Shown: in pieces, positions 44,033 through 53,559 of the stretch
Position numbering within the stretch: position 1 is the stretch's first letter
How the letters are laid out: each line of letters starts with the position of its first letter
Assembly: GCA_002315015.1 (NCBI GenBank)
Contig: DCEX01000013.1
Location: forward strand, 17,131 to 78,543
Direction of reading: 5' to 3'
From: Faecalibacterium sp. UBA1819
GTDB taxonomy: Bacteria > Bacillota > Clostridia > Oscillospirales > Ruminococcaceae
DNA: 61,413 nt
The notes under the pieces: generated by a model
Seen by the model: the letters and a program-made list of their open reading frames with translations, nothing else
What the model was told of the DNA's origin: nothing
Database searches by the model: none
Translations under genes and position numbers: made by a program

Positions 44033-45443
44033 AAAAAGCACGAACCCCCTCTTTTTTCTCTAAAATCCGGTCAAAATCCTTCACATATTCGGTCGGATAT
44101 TTAAAATTAAAAATGCGTTCAATGCGCCCTTCGGGTGCCACCAACTTGGTAGAGCCGCCCGCACCAATGGATAAAATGGTATGCAGCTCCTCCATGATAA
44201 ACACATTATAAAGGCCGATAAAGCCAGGTTTACAGTATCCTGTGTTCTCTAAATTCTGCAGCGTTCCCTTTTGACGGTACAAATAATACGGCTCATAGTT
44301 TTTTCCATCCAGCAGCTCACACGCTTCCAGCATCCACGCAACATCCGCCTCCGGGCTTTGCTCACCGTCGATCACAAGGTTGGAGGCACGTTTCATTGTC
44401 AAAGTATGAACCGTAATATTCTCCGGCTCCAGCGCAGCAACCCCACGCAGACTTTCGGCAAAGCCCTGCACAGTGTCCTGCGGCAAACCGGCAATCAAGT
44501 CCATATTAATATTTCGATGCCCCGCACGGCGTGCTGCGGCAAAGCAGTCCAAAATATCCTGCGCCGTGTGCTTGCGGCCAATTGCCGCCAGCACGCGGTC
44601 GGACAAGGTTTGCGGATTGATGGAAATTCTTGTGGCGCCCAGCTCATAAATCAGCGCGAGCTTTTCCTCATCTGTACAGTCGGGGCGGCCCGCCTCCACG
44701 GTGTACTCACGCACTTTGGACAAGTCGAAATTCTCTTTCACCGCCTGCATCACGCGCCGCAGCTGCGCCGCGCTGATAGCCGTGGGTGTGCCTCCGCCGA
44801 TGTAAATGGTTTCCAAGCGCAGATGCAGGCTTTCCATCAGCCGGGCCGTCTGCGCAATCTCTTGGAGTAAGCATTCCACATAAGGCTCCATCAATGCACC
44901 GGACTGCTGGGTAGTGCGTGAAACAAAGCTGCAATAGCTGCACCGCGACGGACAAAAAGGAATGGAAATATACACGCTCACACTGCGCGGAAGGCTCATG
45001 GCGCGCACCGGCGCTTGGTGGGCTTCAATTCGTTCTGCGAGCGCCAGCTTTTGCGGAGAAACGAAGTGACGGCGCAGGAAAAAGTCCTTCACCTGCTCTT
45101 CCTCTAAGCCCTTGCGGCGCAAGTCGTGCAAAAGGTGCACCGGGCGTACACCGGTCAGCATTCCCCAAGGGGGGGCAATGCCTGTCATGTCCCGCAGCAG
45201 GCAAAACAGCATTCGGCACACTTGATACTCCAAGGTTTCATCCGGTTGATACGGCTCTTTGCAAAACGCTTTTCCCTGTTTGCAGCGCACAGCGCACCAC
45301 ACCCATTTGGCCGTACACGACACCCACACCGCTTCTTGACTGGCCGAAGGGCGGCACTTTGCCATATTCAGCCGCGGGAAAAACAAACGCGCCACATGTT
45401 CGGCTTCATAAGTGGAGGAAAGCCCCCGTGCAAAAAACTCCAT
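43992..45443 (-). CDS. hemZ: HemZ-like coproporphyrinogen dehydrogenase, radical SAM
   Basis: 483 residues. The cluster motif is PFCPSRCSYCSFVS, followed by ETIYIGGGTPTAISAAQLRR and NMDLIAGLPQDT, as in HemN/HemZ proteins. The N-terminal ~150 residues are the HemZ-specific extension. Haem biosynthesis by this group is often uncertain and substrate assignment is by family. ATG at 45443 follows AAGGAG. Confidence 0.9.
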   Translation of the reverse strand: MEFFARGLSSTYEAEHVARLFFPRLNMAKCRPSASQEAVWVSCTAKWVWCAVRCKQGKAFCKEPYQPDETLEYQVCRMLFCLLRDMTGIAPPWGMLTGVRPVHLLHDLRRKGLEEEQVKDFFLRRHFVSPQKLALAERIEAHQAPVRAMSLPRSVSVYISIPFCPSRCSYCSFVSRTTQQSGALMEPYVECLLQEIAQTARLMESLHLRLETIYIGGGTPTAISAAQLRRVMQAVKENFDLSKVREYTVEAGRPDCTDEEKLALIYELGATRISINPQTLSDRVLAAIGRKHTAQDILDCFAAARRAGHRNINMDLIAGLPQDTVQGFAESLRGVAALEPENITVHTLTMKRASNLVIDGEQSPEADVAWMLEACELLDGKNYEPYYLYRQKGTLQNLENTGYCKPGFIGLYNVFIMEELHTILSIGAGGSTKLVAPEGRIERIFNFKYPTEYVKDFDRILEKKEGVRAFYGKFFDLDSETSG

Positions 45444-45453
45444 ACAATTCTCC

Positions 45454-46059
45454 TTATACCCCGGCAAATTCTTGCAGATAAGGGTTTTGTGCGCGCTGCA
45501 CATCCATGGTAGAAAAATCGTTGTGGCCCGGCAGTACCTGCACATTCTCTTTCACGGTGCGGCACAAACGCTCGAGGCTCTTGCGCATTGCATTTGGATT
45601 GCTCGTGTCTAAATCGGTGCGTCCGATGTCACCCGCAAACAGCGTGTCTCCCGTAAACATCACGTCATCACACAGCAGACAGACACATCCCTGCGAATGG
45701 CCGGGTGTATAAAGCACCTTTACTTCGGCGCTTCCCACGGAAATTGTCTGCTCGTCACGATAAAATTCATCCACCAGTTCCGGCGTCAGGGGATGCAGCT
45801 GCGTTCCGCGGGCTTCCCCTTCGCCCAAAAACACTTTCGCGCCTGTTGCTTCGCGCAATTCTTTGACTGCGCCCACATGGTCAAAATGGCCGTGCGTCAA
45901 AAGGATATGCGTCAGCTTTGCGCCCTCGCGCTCCAAAATGTCCAAATACTGCCCGCAGCTTGCGGCGGGGTCAATCACAGCCGCACTCCCCTGCTCATCC
46001 AGCAGCACAAAGGTATTGGTAAACAGGGGAATCGGCCCCCGTAAATGTAATACTTTCAT
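45454..46059 (-). CDS. Metallo-beta-lactamase-fold hydrolase (glyoxalase II-like)
   Basis: 201 residues. LLTHGHFDHVGAV is the THxHxDH zinc motif, with GHSQGCVCLL, FTGDTLFAGDIGRTD and LPGHNDFST completing the metal sites. Glyoxalase II or persulfide-type activity is possible. It sits between dtd and hemZ, a common Clostridia order. Confidence 0.9.
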   Translation of the reverse strand: MKVLHLRGPIPLFTNTFVLLDEQGSAAVIDPAASCGQYLDILEREGAKLTHILLTHGHFDHVGAVKELREATGAKVFLGEGEARGTQLHPLTPELVDEFYRDEQTISVGSAEVKVLYTPGHSQGCVCLLCDDVMFTGDTLFAGDIGRTDLDTSNPNAMRKSLERLCRTVKENVQVLPGHNDFSTMDVQRAQNPYLQEFAGV

Positions 46060-46074
46060 TATTGTTTCTCCTAT

Positions 46075-46527
46075 TTATTTCCAATCATCTGTTTCAATTA
46101 CAATCGTAACAGGCCCATCGTTGACCAGCTCAATCTGCATGTCTGCGCCAAATGTGCCCGTTTGCACGCCCGCCAGCCCCGTTTTCCGCAATTCTTCTAC
46201 AAAGCGGTCATAAGCGCCGTCCGCCAACGGCGGTTTTGCAGCGCGCACGAAACTGGGGCGGCGCCCCTTTTTGGTGTCGGCATACAGCGTAAAATTAGAA
46301 ACCACCAGCGCTTCCAGCCCGAGCTCCTGCGCAGAGAGGTTCAGCTTGCCCTGCTCATCCTCAAAAATACGCAGCTCGGCACATTTTTTTGCCAGCTTTT
46401 CACAGATATCAAAGCTGTCTGTATCCTGCACACCCAGCAAAATCATCAGCCCTCTGCCGATGCTGCGGGTTTCTGCCGCGTTGATGGTTACGCTTGCGCG
46501 CTTTACGCGCTGAATTACTGCTTTCAT
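46075..46527 (-). CDS. dtd: D-aminoacyl-tRNA deacylase
   Basis: 150 residues. MKAVIQRVKRASVTI, LSAQELGLEALVVSNFTLYAD and the Gly-Pro motif NDGPVTIVIET identify DTD. It hydrolyses D-aminoacyl-tRNAs and clears glycyl-tRNA-Ala mistakes. It follows relA by 12 nt. Confidence 0.95.
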   Translation of the reverse strand: MKAVIQRVKRASVTINAAETRSIGRGLMILLGVQDTDSFDICEKLAKKCAELRIFEDEQGKLNLSAQELGLEALVVSNFTLYADTKKGRRPSFVRAAKPPLADGAYDRFVEELRKTGLAGVQTGTFGADMQIELVNDGPVTIVIETDDWK

Positions 46528-46539
46528 TTCATTCAAACG

Positions 46540-48720
46540 TCATACGCGCTGCACGCTGGTGACGCCTTCCACCTTTCTCATTTTTGTAATCACGGAATTG
46601 AGATGCTCGGTATTGTTGATGCCGATGGTAAGCGAAACGGCGGCGCGGCCATCGTTCAAGCGGCGCGCCTGCATGGCATAGCAAGGCAGACGCATGTCGG
46701 CAATCAGCACCGTAATATCCATCATCAAGCCTTCGCGGTCGATGGCCGATATCTCCAGCGAGGAAGTAAAGCTTTCCTTCACATTCTCCGCCCAATGCGC
46801 ACGAACCCAGCGCGGTGCATCTTCTCCCTCAAGACCCATTTTAGCATTGATGCAGTCGGCTTTGTGGATGGAAACGCCAAACCCGCGTGTGACAAACCCC
46901 ACAATGGCGTCGCCGGGCAGCGGGTTGCAGCATTTCGCAAATTTCGTCAGGCAGTTGTCGATGCCTTCCACAATGACGCCGCCGCTGGCCTTTTCCGTTT
47001 TTTCCGGCACTTTGACTTCGGCGGGCGGGGCCGGGGCTTTATCCAGCTTGGCATACTCTTCCTTAATTTTCATCATCAGGCGCGACATCTGCAAGCCGCC
47101 GTATCCCAATGCGGCATACATTTCGTCCACGCTGTTCATGCGCTGACGGCGTGCCATATCGCGCATAAATTCGTCGTACCGGTCGGCGGGAATGTTAATC
47201 AGATTACGCCGCAGCTCTTTTTCCAAAGCCGCTTTGCCCTCCGCCATATTTTCTTCTTTGCGCTCTTTTTTAAACCAGTTGCGAATTTTATTTTTCGCTT
47301 CGCCGGTGCGCACAATATTCAGCCAGTCGCGGCTGGGGCCTTTGTCTTTCGGCCCCATAATAATTTCAATAATTTCGCCCGTGGCCACCTTGTGGTCAAT
47401 CGGGGTCATGCGGCTGTTGACTTTTGCGCCAATCATGCGGTTGCCGACGGCAGAGTGGATGGCATAGGCAAAGTCAATCACGGTTGCACCGGCAGGCAGG
47501 TTGATAACATCCCCCTTCGGCGTGAAGGCAAATACCTCCTCCGGCAGCAGCTCGGATTTAATATCGTGCAGCAAGTCGCCTGCATCGTCTGTTTCGCGCT
47601 GACTTTCCAGCAGCTGACGAACCCAGGCCACACGGTCATCAATTTTATCCTTTGCCGTTACGCCCGCCTTGTACTTCCAGTGGGCAGCCACGCCGTACTC
47701 GGCAGTATGGTCCATCTCCCAAGTGCGAATCTGCACTTCAAACGCGATGCCCTCATGGCCGATTACGGTTGTGTGCAGCGATTGATAGCCGTTGGGCTTG
47801 GGCGTGGAAATATAGTCTTTAAAGCGGCTAGGAATGGGGTGGTACATATCGTGAATAATGCCCAGCGCGTTGTAGCATTCCCCCACAGTATCCAAAATAA
47901 TGCGCACGGCATATACGTCATAAATTTCCTCGAAGTCACGGTTTTGCTGATACATCTTGCGGTAAATGCCGTAGACGCTTTTCACGCGCTTTTTGATGTA
48001 AAACTTTTCCAAACCGTTTTCTTTCAGCCGCTCGCCAATTTTATCGGCAATGCCGCCGATAAAGCTTTCGGCATCCTCATTTTTTTCCAAATGGCTGCAA
48101 ATGCTTTTGTAAGCAAATGGGTCGAGGTAGTAGATACTGCGGTCCTCAAGCTCCTCTTTAATGTTGGAAATACCCAGGCGGTGTGCGATGGGGGCATAGA
48201 CTTCCATGGTTTCCTGTGCTTTAAACAAGCGCTTTTTTTCCGGCCATGCATCGCCGGTGCGCATATTGTGCAGCCGGTCGCACAATTTAATCAGCATGAC
48301 GCGCACGTCATTGCTCATCGCCATCAGCATTTTGCGCAGGTTTTCCGCCTGCTGCTCCTCCACGGAAGAAAACTTGATGCGTGTCAGCTTGGTCACGCCG
48401 TCCACCAGCAGTGCAACGTCGCCGCCGAATTCATTTTTCAGCGTTTCCAAAGAAACGGTGGTATCTTCTACAACATCATGCAGCAGAGCTGCCACAATGC
48501 TGTCGGTATCAAGCCCCAAATCGGCCACTAAACAGGCAACCGCCAGCGGATGGCTGATATAAAGCTCTCCCGAGAGGCGGCGCTGGTCGCCATGTGCCTT
48601 TTCGGCCATTCGATAAGCTTTCGCTATTTTTTCAAGGTCGTACTGCCGTCCCGATTCCTGAATGCTGTGTAGCAGGTCATCGTAAGTTTTGACAGTTTCT
48701 TTGCGGTCGGCATAAATCAT
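46540..48720 (-). CDS. relA: Bifunctional (p)ppGpp synthetase/hydrolase RelA/SpoT
   Basis: 726 residues. The hydrolase HD domain is intact (ISHPLAVACLV, ALLHDVVEDT). The synthetase has YDVYAVRIILD and TPKPNGYQSLHTTV, then TGS (FAFTPKGDVINLPAGATVID), a zinc-finger/RIS region with Cys pairs (KCCNPLPGD) and the ACT domain. ATG at 48720 overlaps the recJ stop as ATGA; the open frame to 48837 is within recJ. The recJ-relA-dtd order is standard. Confidence 0.96.
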   Translation of the reverse strand: MIYADRKETVKTYDDLLHSIQESGRQYDLEKIAKAYRMAEKAHGDQRRLSGELYISHPLAVACLVADLGLDTDSIVAALLHDVVEDTTVSLETLKNEFGGDVALLVDGVTKLTRIKFSSVEEQQAENLRKMLMAMSNDVRVMLIKLCDRLHNMRTGDAWPEKKRLFKAQETMEVYAPIAHRLGISNIKEELEDRSIYYLDPFAYKSICSHLEKNEDAESFIGGIADKIGERLKENGLEKFYIKKRVKSVYGIYRKMYQQNRDFEEIYDVYAVRIILDTVGECYNALGIIHDMYHPIPSRFKDYISTPKPNGYQSLHTTVIGHEGIAFEVQIRTWEMDHTAEYGVAAHWKYKAGVTAKDKIDDRVAWVRQLLESQRETDDAGDLLHDIKSELLPEEVFAFTPKGDVINLPAGATVIDFAYAIHSAVGNRMIGAKVNSRMTPIDHKVATGEIIEIIMGPKDKGPSRDWLNIVRTGEAKNKIRNWFKKERKEENMAEGKAALEKELRRNLINIPADRYDEFMRDMARRQRMNSVDEMYAALGYGGLQMSRLMMKIKEEYAKLDKAPAPPAEVKVPEKTEKASGGVIVEGIDNCLTKFAKCCNPLPGDAIVGFVTRGFGVSIHKADCINAKMGLEGEDAPRWVRAHWAENVKESFTSSLEISAIDREGLMMDITVLIADMRLPCYAMQARRLNDGRAAVSLTIGINNTEHLNSVITKMRKVEGVTSVQRV

Positions 48721-50780
48721 AACTGCTCTTGTCCCCCCTGTGTCAGCGCACGCAATACCGGCGCGGCAGACAAATCCTTTTTTTCTGTAACAGGCATCGC
48801 ACGCCAAACAGCAATCCCCTGTCCGTTCACGGCACACTCCACCAGGGAAAGCTGTTCCAGCGCCGTCAGTGAAATCAAAATTTTACCGGCCTGTTCCTCG
48901 CCCAGCTTGGCAAATACGGGCCGCAGATCCGCAGCCGGAATGCCGGCCTGAGAACCGGTGATCATGCGGTACACTGCCGCCGTTTCCATTCTTTGCGGCA
49001 GCAGCTGTTCACGCTGCTGAGGCGTTGGCTTCGCCCCGTACTGAACCGCCTCGCACAGCTCTGCCAACGCTGTGTGGCTGCCGTTCATTTGGCTGGGACG
49101 TAAATCCACCAAACGAGCCGACACCATTGGGCCGTTTTTTCCCTCATATACTGAAAGAGAAACCACAGCATCCACATTTGCCCCTGCACCGTAAACGAGC
49201 TGAGCGGGTGAAGTGCCGAACAATACGGCGTAAAGCACACAGTCCCCACTGCGCAGCTTCACCCGGCAGTGACGGCCATCCCCAACGGCATACACGCCTT
49301 CAACCAGTGCATTTTGGAACAAAAACAGCGGCGCGGGATTTCCGTTTCCAAACGGCGCCAGCATCTCCAGCGCCCGCACCTGTTCTTCGTTCACGAGCTG
49401 CGGCGGCAGTACGCTGTCAATCACAATGGGTGCATGATGCACAATGGTGTGATGTTCTGCCGCCCAAGCGTTGACGGCTGCGCGGAATGCTTCCAGCTTC
49501 TCCTCACGCACGGAAAGCCCCGCAGCGGCGGCATGGCCGCCAAAGCCCAAAAGATGTTCGGAGGCAGAGGCAATGGCATCATAAAGGGAAATACCCGGAA
49601 TGCTTCTGCCGGAGCCTTTCCCATCGCCATTTTCGTCAATGGAAATCACAATGGCGGGCTTGCCGAAACGTTCTACCAGCCGGGAAGCCACGATACCGAT
49701 GACTCCTTGGTGCCAGCCTTTGCCCCACACGACAATCATGCGTTCTTTTTCATAACCGCTGTTTTGCGCAATTTGGTCAAAAATCTGGGCTGCAATTTCC
49801 TGCTCCGTTTTGCGGCGCTCGTTGTTTTGTTCAATCAGGTTGTGTGCAAGCTCCTCGGCTTCGTCCTCATCTTCGCACAGCAAAAGCTGCAAAGCGGCCG
49901 TTGCGTCCTTCATGCGGCCCGCGGCATTCAGCTTTGGTGCAATCGCATAGGAAATGCTCTCCGCCGTCAGCGGTTTGCCGTCCAGCCCACAGGCCGAGGC
50001 CAGCGCACGCAGACCCGGCCTCTCGCTGTCCTGCATCAGCTCTAACCCTGCTTTTACCAAGGTGCGGTTCTCGCCTTCCAACACCATAATGTCTGCCACG
50101 GTGCCAATCGCGGCAAGGTCAGCATAATAGGGCAGCATCTCCTCGCAGGACGCGCCCTCCAGCGCACAAATCAGCTTGTAAGCCACGCCCGCCCCACACA
50201 AGGTTTTGCACGGGCTGGTATCATAGGGCAGCTGCGGGTTCACCACGGCCACCGCTTTGGGAAGTTCTTCGGGCGGCAGGTGGTGGTCGGTGACCACCAC
50301 ATCAATTCCCAGCTCAAAGGCACGGTCAACGGCAGCCGCTGCGGAAATGCCGTTGTCAACGGTGATAATCAGCTGCACGCCTTTTTCTTCCATTTGCTCC
50401 ACCGCCGGTACAGAAAGGCCGTAGCCATCCTCCTCCCGGTTAGGCAGCTTGTAATACACCTCTGCGCCAATCGAGTCTAAATAGGTATAAAGCATGGCCG
50501 TCGCCGTCACGCCGTCCACATCGTAATCCCCAAACACCACAATGCGTTCACCGTCATCCACCGCGCGGTGAATGCGTTCTACCGCCTCGCTCATCCCTGC
50601 CAGCAGCATCGGGTCGCTCAGCACATTCTCCCCCTCACACACAGCGCGGGCTGCATTCGGCTCACCATAGCCGCGCGCCGCCAGCACACGGCAAAGCAGC
50701 AGCGGCAAGCCCAGCTCACGCGCAAGGCGCTGCACCTGCTGGTCATCCAAGGTTTGTATTTTCCACGGGCGATAGTACAT
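48717..50780 (-). CDS. recJ: Single-stranded-DNA-specific exonuclease RecJ
   Basis: 687 residues. DHH motifs are VVFGDYDVDGVTATA and VVTDHHLPPEELP, and DHHA1 has GFGGHAAAAGLSV. An OB-fold follows and a C-terminal extension of about 130 residues is typical of Firmicutes RecJ. It degrades ssDNA 5'-3' in recombination and repair. AGAGGAGAAG precedes the ATG. Confidence 0.95.
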   Translation of the reverse strand: MYYRPWKIQTLDDQQVQRLARELGLPLLLCRVLAARGYGEPNAARAVCEGENVLSDPMLLAGMSEAVERIHRAVDDGERIVVFGDYDVDGVTATAMLYTYLDSIGAEVYYKLPNREEDGYGLSVPAVEQMEEKGVQLIITVDNGISAAAAVDRAFELGIDVVVTDHHLPPEELPKAVAVVNPQLPYDTSPCKTLCGAGVAYKLICALEGASCEEMLPYYADLAAIGTVADIMVLEGENRTLVKAGLELMQDSERPGLRALASACGLDGKPLTAESISYAIAPKLNAAGRMKDATAALQLLLCEDEDEAEELAHNLIEQNNERRKTEQEIAAQIFDQIAQNSGYEKERMIVVWGKGWHQGVIGIVASRLVERFGKPAIVISIDENGDGKGSGRSIPGISLYDAIASASEHLLGFGGHAAAAGLSVREEKLEAFRAAVNAWAAEHHTIVHHAPIVIDSVLPPQLVNEEQVRALEMLAPFGNGNPAPLFLFQNALVEGVYAVGDGRHCRVKLRSGDCVLYAVLFGTSPAQLVYGAGANVDAVVSLSVYEGKNGPMVSARLVDLRPSQMNGSHTALAELCEAVQYGAKPTPQQREQLLPQRMETAAVYRMITGSQAGIPAADLRPVFAKLGEEQAGKILISLTALEQLSLVECAVNGQGIAVWRAMPVTEKKDLSAAPVLRALTQGGQEQL

Positions 50781-50819
50781 AAATTTGCTTCTCCTCTTTC
50801 GGCGTCACACTGCGCCGTC

Positions 50820-51953
50820 TTATTTGATGGTCAGGCCGTCGTCCTGCAAGCCGTCTTGGCGCAGAATCGTCTGCATGGCGGAAATTTCCGCCGATACATC
50901 CATGGCTGTATTTTTCAAAAGGTCGTCGCGCAGCGTTTGAAACGCCTGATTGATGGTGTTCAGGATGCCGGTGATATTCGTCTTGATTTCATCGCTGACG
51001 CGGCTGTCCTGCTCATCCACATCGTTATATGTTTTCAACAGTTTCAACGTTGTGGGCAGATAATACCCGGTAAAACGCTTTACTGCACTTTCGCTTTCCG
51101 GGTGACCTTCCAGCCAGTCAATCAGCTGCTGGGTCTGTTCGCTCAAACGCTGAGTTTGCTCTTTTACGCATTCTTCCGTGATTTGCGCATCCTCCGCTTT
51201 TAAGCCAACCAAAAACTCACGCAGTTCGGCCACGGTCCCCTGTTCGGGCACAGCTTCTTCTTGCTGCGGCAGAGAAGGGGCAGTGTTCGGCATAGCAAGA
51301 TAAGCCTGATAGGCGGTGTGATTGGCAAACAAGCGGCTGCCGTCCTGCGCCAAATACATTCCCTCAAAGCTGCCGTCCGTAATCATTTTGCGCACTTCAC
51401 GCACCGTTTGCGGCACAGGTTTCCCCACCGCCGCGGCAAGCTCCTCCACTTTACAGCTGCTGCGGTCGGCCAAGACGCGGTGATACTGCATCAAACGAAG
51501 TGCCGGGTAGCTTTTCACTTTGCAGATAACCGCCGGAATAGCAAAGGCACCTGCCAGCACCCAAAAAAACGCCGCGTCAGACAGCGGATTATCCAAAATA
51601 ATAATGCCGCTCAGCGCCAGCAAAATGAAGGATGTCAGCCCCAAACCGAAGGCGGTTCCCTTGAGCGCTTCATAATTGCTTTTCAGCGCTTTGATGCGTT
51701 TTTCCCACTTGGCCTTTTTGGGCGGCAATACACCCGCTTGAATCATTTTTTCCTGCGCGGCGCCAAAGCCCGCCAGCAATCCGCTGCCGACGGTTTTTGA
51801 AACCTCGCCTACCGTTTTTCCAACGTCTTTCGCCAACGGCGCCAGCTCATGCGAAAGCTGCTGAACCGTATTCTGCAAGTCCTTGCCCAGCTCAATTAAA
51901 TCTTGTTCCCAATCTTCGCCGTTTGAATATCCTTTTTTATTCTTATCTCCCAT
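50820..51953 (-). CDS. XpaC-like protein (5-bromo-4-chloroindolyl phosphate hydrolysis family)
   Basis: 377 residues. The N-terminal ~60 residues are amphipathic, and two hydrophobic helices (GLGLTSFILLALSGIIIL, AFFWVLAGAFAIPAVI) lie at ~115-160. The C-terminal ~130 residues (RFTGYYLPTTLKLLKTYNDV, INQAFQTLRDDLLKNTAMDV) match the XpaC/TelA group. Function poorly known despite the family name. It is 22 nt from the FAD gene upstream. Confidence 0.8.
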   Translation of the reverse strand: MGDKNKKGYSNGEDWEQDLIELGKDLQNTVQQLSHELAPLAKDVGKTVGEVSKTVGSGLLAGFGAAQEKMIQAGVLPPKKAKWEKRIKALKSNYEALKGTAFGLGLTSFILLALSGIIILDNPLSDAAFFWVLAGAFAIPAVICKVKSYPALRLMQYHRVLADRSSCKVEELAAAVGKPVPQTVREVRKMITDGSFEGMYLAQDGSRLFANHTAYQAYLAMPNTAPSLPQQEEAVPEQGTVAELREFLVGLKAEDAQITEECVKEQTQRLSEQTQQLIDWLEGHPESESAVKRFTGYYLPTTLKLLKTYNDVDEQDSRVSDEIKTNITGILNTINQAFQTLRDDLLKNTAMDVSAEISAMQTILRQDGLQDDGLTIK

Positions 51954-51975
51954 GGCCCTTCACCCAAACCATCTC

Positions 51976-53559
51976 TTAAATTTTTTCCACTGCATTCAAA
52001 ACAGCCGATGCAACGCGCACGCCGTCTACCGCCGCAGACATAATGCCGCCTGCATAACCGGCTCCTTCGCCGCACGGGTACAGCCCGCTGACATCTTTGC
52101 TGACAAAATCCTCACCGCGTGCAAGACGAATCGGGCCCGAAGTTCTGGTTTCCAAGCCGGTGAGTACCGCTTCGGGCGCGGTATAGCCGCGCAGCTTGCG
52201 CTCAAAAGCGGCAAGACCCGTGCGCAGCGTCTCGGCCAATTCGTCCGGCAAAAGTGCGCCCAAACTTGCAGCGGTTACACCGCGCGGATAGGTGGGCTGC
52301 ACAGTGGTCAGCGTCAGCTTTCCTTCCCCTTTCAAAAAGCTCTGCACATTTTCCGCCGGTGCGGCATACCCACCGCCGCCCGCTGCAAAAGCTTTTTGTT
52401 CCAGTGTCCTTTGAAACTCCATCGCACGCAGTGCATCGTTGCCGAAATCGTCCGGCGACACGCTCACTGCAACGGCGGCATTGGCATTTTTGCCGTCGCG
52501 GGCATGAAGGCTCATGCCGTTTGTCACGACGCCGCCCGCCTCACTGGCGGCTGCCACCACCTGTCCGCCGGGACACATGCAAAAACTGTAAACGCAGCGC
52601 TTTCCCACATGATGGGAAAGCTGATATTCCCCGCGCGGCAATGCCGGGTGGCCGGCCGCTTCGTGATAAAGGCTTTGCTCTATTTTTTCCTGAAGATGCT
52701 CGGCGCGAAACCCAACGCTGAACGGCTTCGGTGTGAGCATCATGCCATTTTCGCGCAGCATCAAAAAGGTATCACGAGCAGAATGCCCTACCGCCAGCAC
52801 CAGCTGTTCGCAAGGAATTTCCCCTTGACTGGTGCGCACGGCACAGATTGCACCGCCGCGTGTGACAATGCCCGTCATCTGCGTGTTGAAATAAACCTTC
52901 GCCCCCAAGCGAATCATTTCCTCGCGGATGGAGGTAATCACCCCGCGCAGAAGATCGGTTCCAATGTGCGGCTTTTGGCGCACGGCAATTTCTGCGGGTG
53001 CGCCGTGCTGGAGCAAAGTCTGCGTCACAAAGGCGCACAAAGGGTCTTTAATGCGGGTGGTCAGCTTTCCGTCGGAAAACGTTCCCGCACCGCCTTCTCC
53101 AAATTGGATATTGGCGTTCTCGTCCAGCACGCCCTCCGCTTCAAACCGCCGCACGCTTTGGGTGCGCTGTTCAATGCTTGGGCCGCGCTCCAGCACAATG
53201 GGGCAAAGCCCCGCCCGGGCCAACACCAAGCCCGCAAACAACCCGGCAGGGCCAAGGCCGCATATCACGGGCGGATGTTCCGGCTTAGCTGCCACTTCGG
53301 AAAAAATAAATTCCTGCGGCTGGACAACGCTGATGTCTGCGCCTTTTTTGGCAAACTTAGCTTCTTTTTCCGGCTGATGCAGCGAAACCGCCACCGTATA
53401 GACCAGTTCCGGTGCAGCGCGTCTGGCATCCACCGATATTTTTGAAATACCCGCATACCTCACATCGCCGCGCGAAAACCCCAGCTTTCGCACGGCGATG
53501 TTGACAGCTTCCTCCTGCCCGCGGGAAAGCGGAAGGCGAATCTGATTGACTAAAATCAT
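51976..53559 (-). CDS. FAD-dependent oxidoreductase (COG2509-like)
   Basis: 527 residues. GLGPAGLFAGLVLARAGLCP is the FAD motif; NIQFGEGGAGTFSDGKLTTR and CMCPGGQVV are hallmarks of this family of uncharacterised flavoproteins. The C-terminus has YPCGEGAGYAGGIMSAAVDG. The N-terminal ~90 residues form a separate alpha-beta domain. ATG at 53559 overlaps the cdaR stop by 4 nt. Confidence 0.9.
   Translation of the reverse strand: MILVNQIRLPLSRGQEEAVNIAVRKLGFSRGDVRYAGISKISVDARRAAPELVYTVAVSLHQPEKEAKFAKKGADISVVQPQEFIFSEVAAKPEHPPVICGLGPAGLFAGLVLARAGLCPIVLERGPSIEQRTQSVRRFEAEGVLDENANIQFGEGGAGTFSDGKLTTRIKDPLCAFVTQTLLQHGAPAEIAVRQKPHIGTDLLRGVITSIREEMIRLGAKVYFNTQMTGIVTRGGAICAVRTSQGEIPCEQLVLAVGHSARDTFLMLRENGMMLTPKPFSVGFRAEHLQEKIEQSLYHEAAGHPALPRGEYQLSHHVGKRCVYSFCMCPGGQVVAAASEAGGVVTNGMSLHARDGKNANAAVAVSVSPDDFGNDALRAMEFQRTLEQKAFAAGGGGYAAPAENVQSFLKGEGKLTLTTVQPTYPRGVTAASLGALLPDELAETLRTGLAAFERKLRGYTAPEAVLTGLETRTSGPIRLARGEDFVSKDVSGLYPCGEGAGYAGGIMSAAVDGVRVASAVLNAVEKI

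Noticed and set aside
46162..48531. 789-codon open frame on the plus strand, antisense to relA
   Set aside because: relA on the minus strand is a full-length, motif-complete gene. The antisense frame has no recognisable domain and its length follows from relA codon bias.
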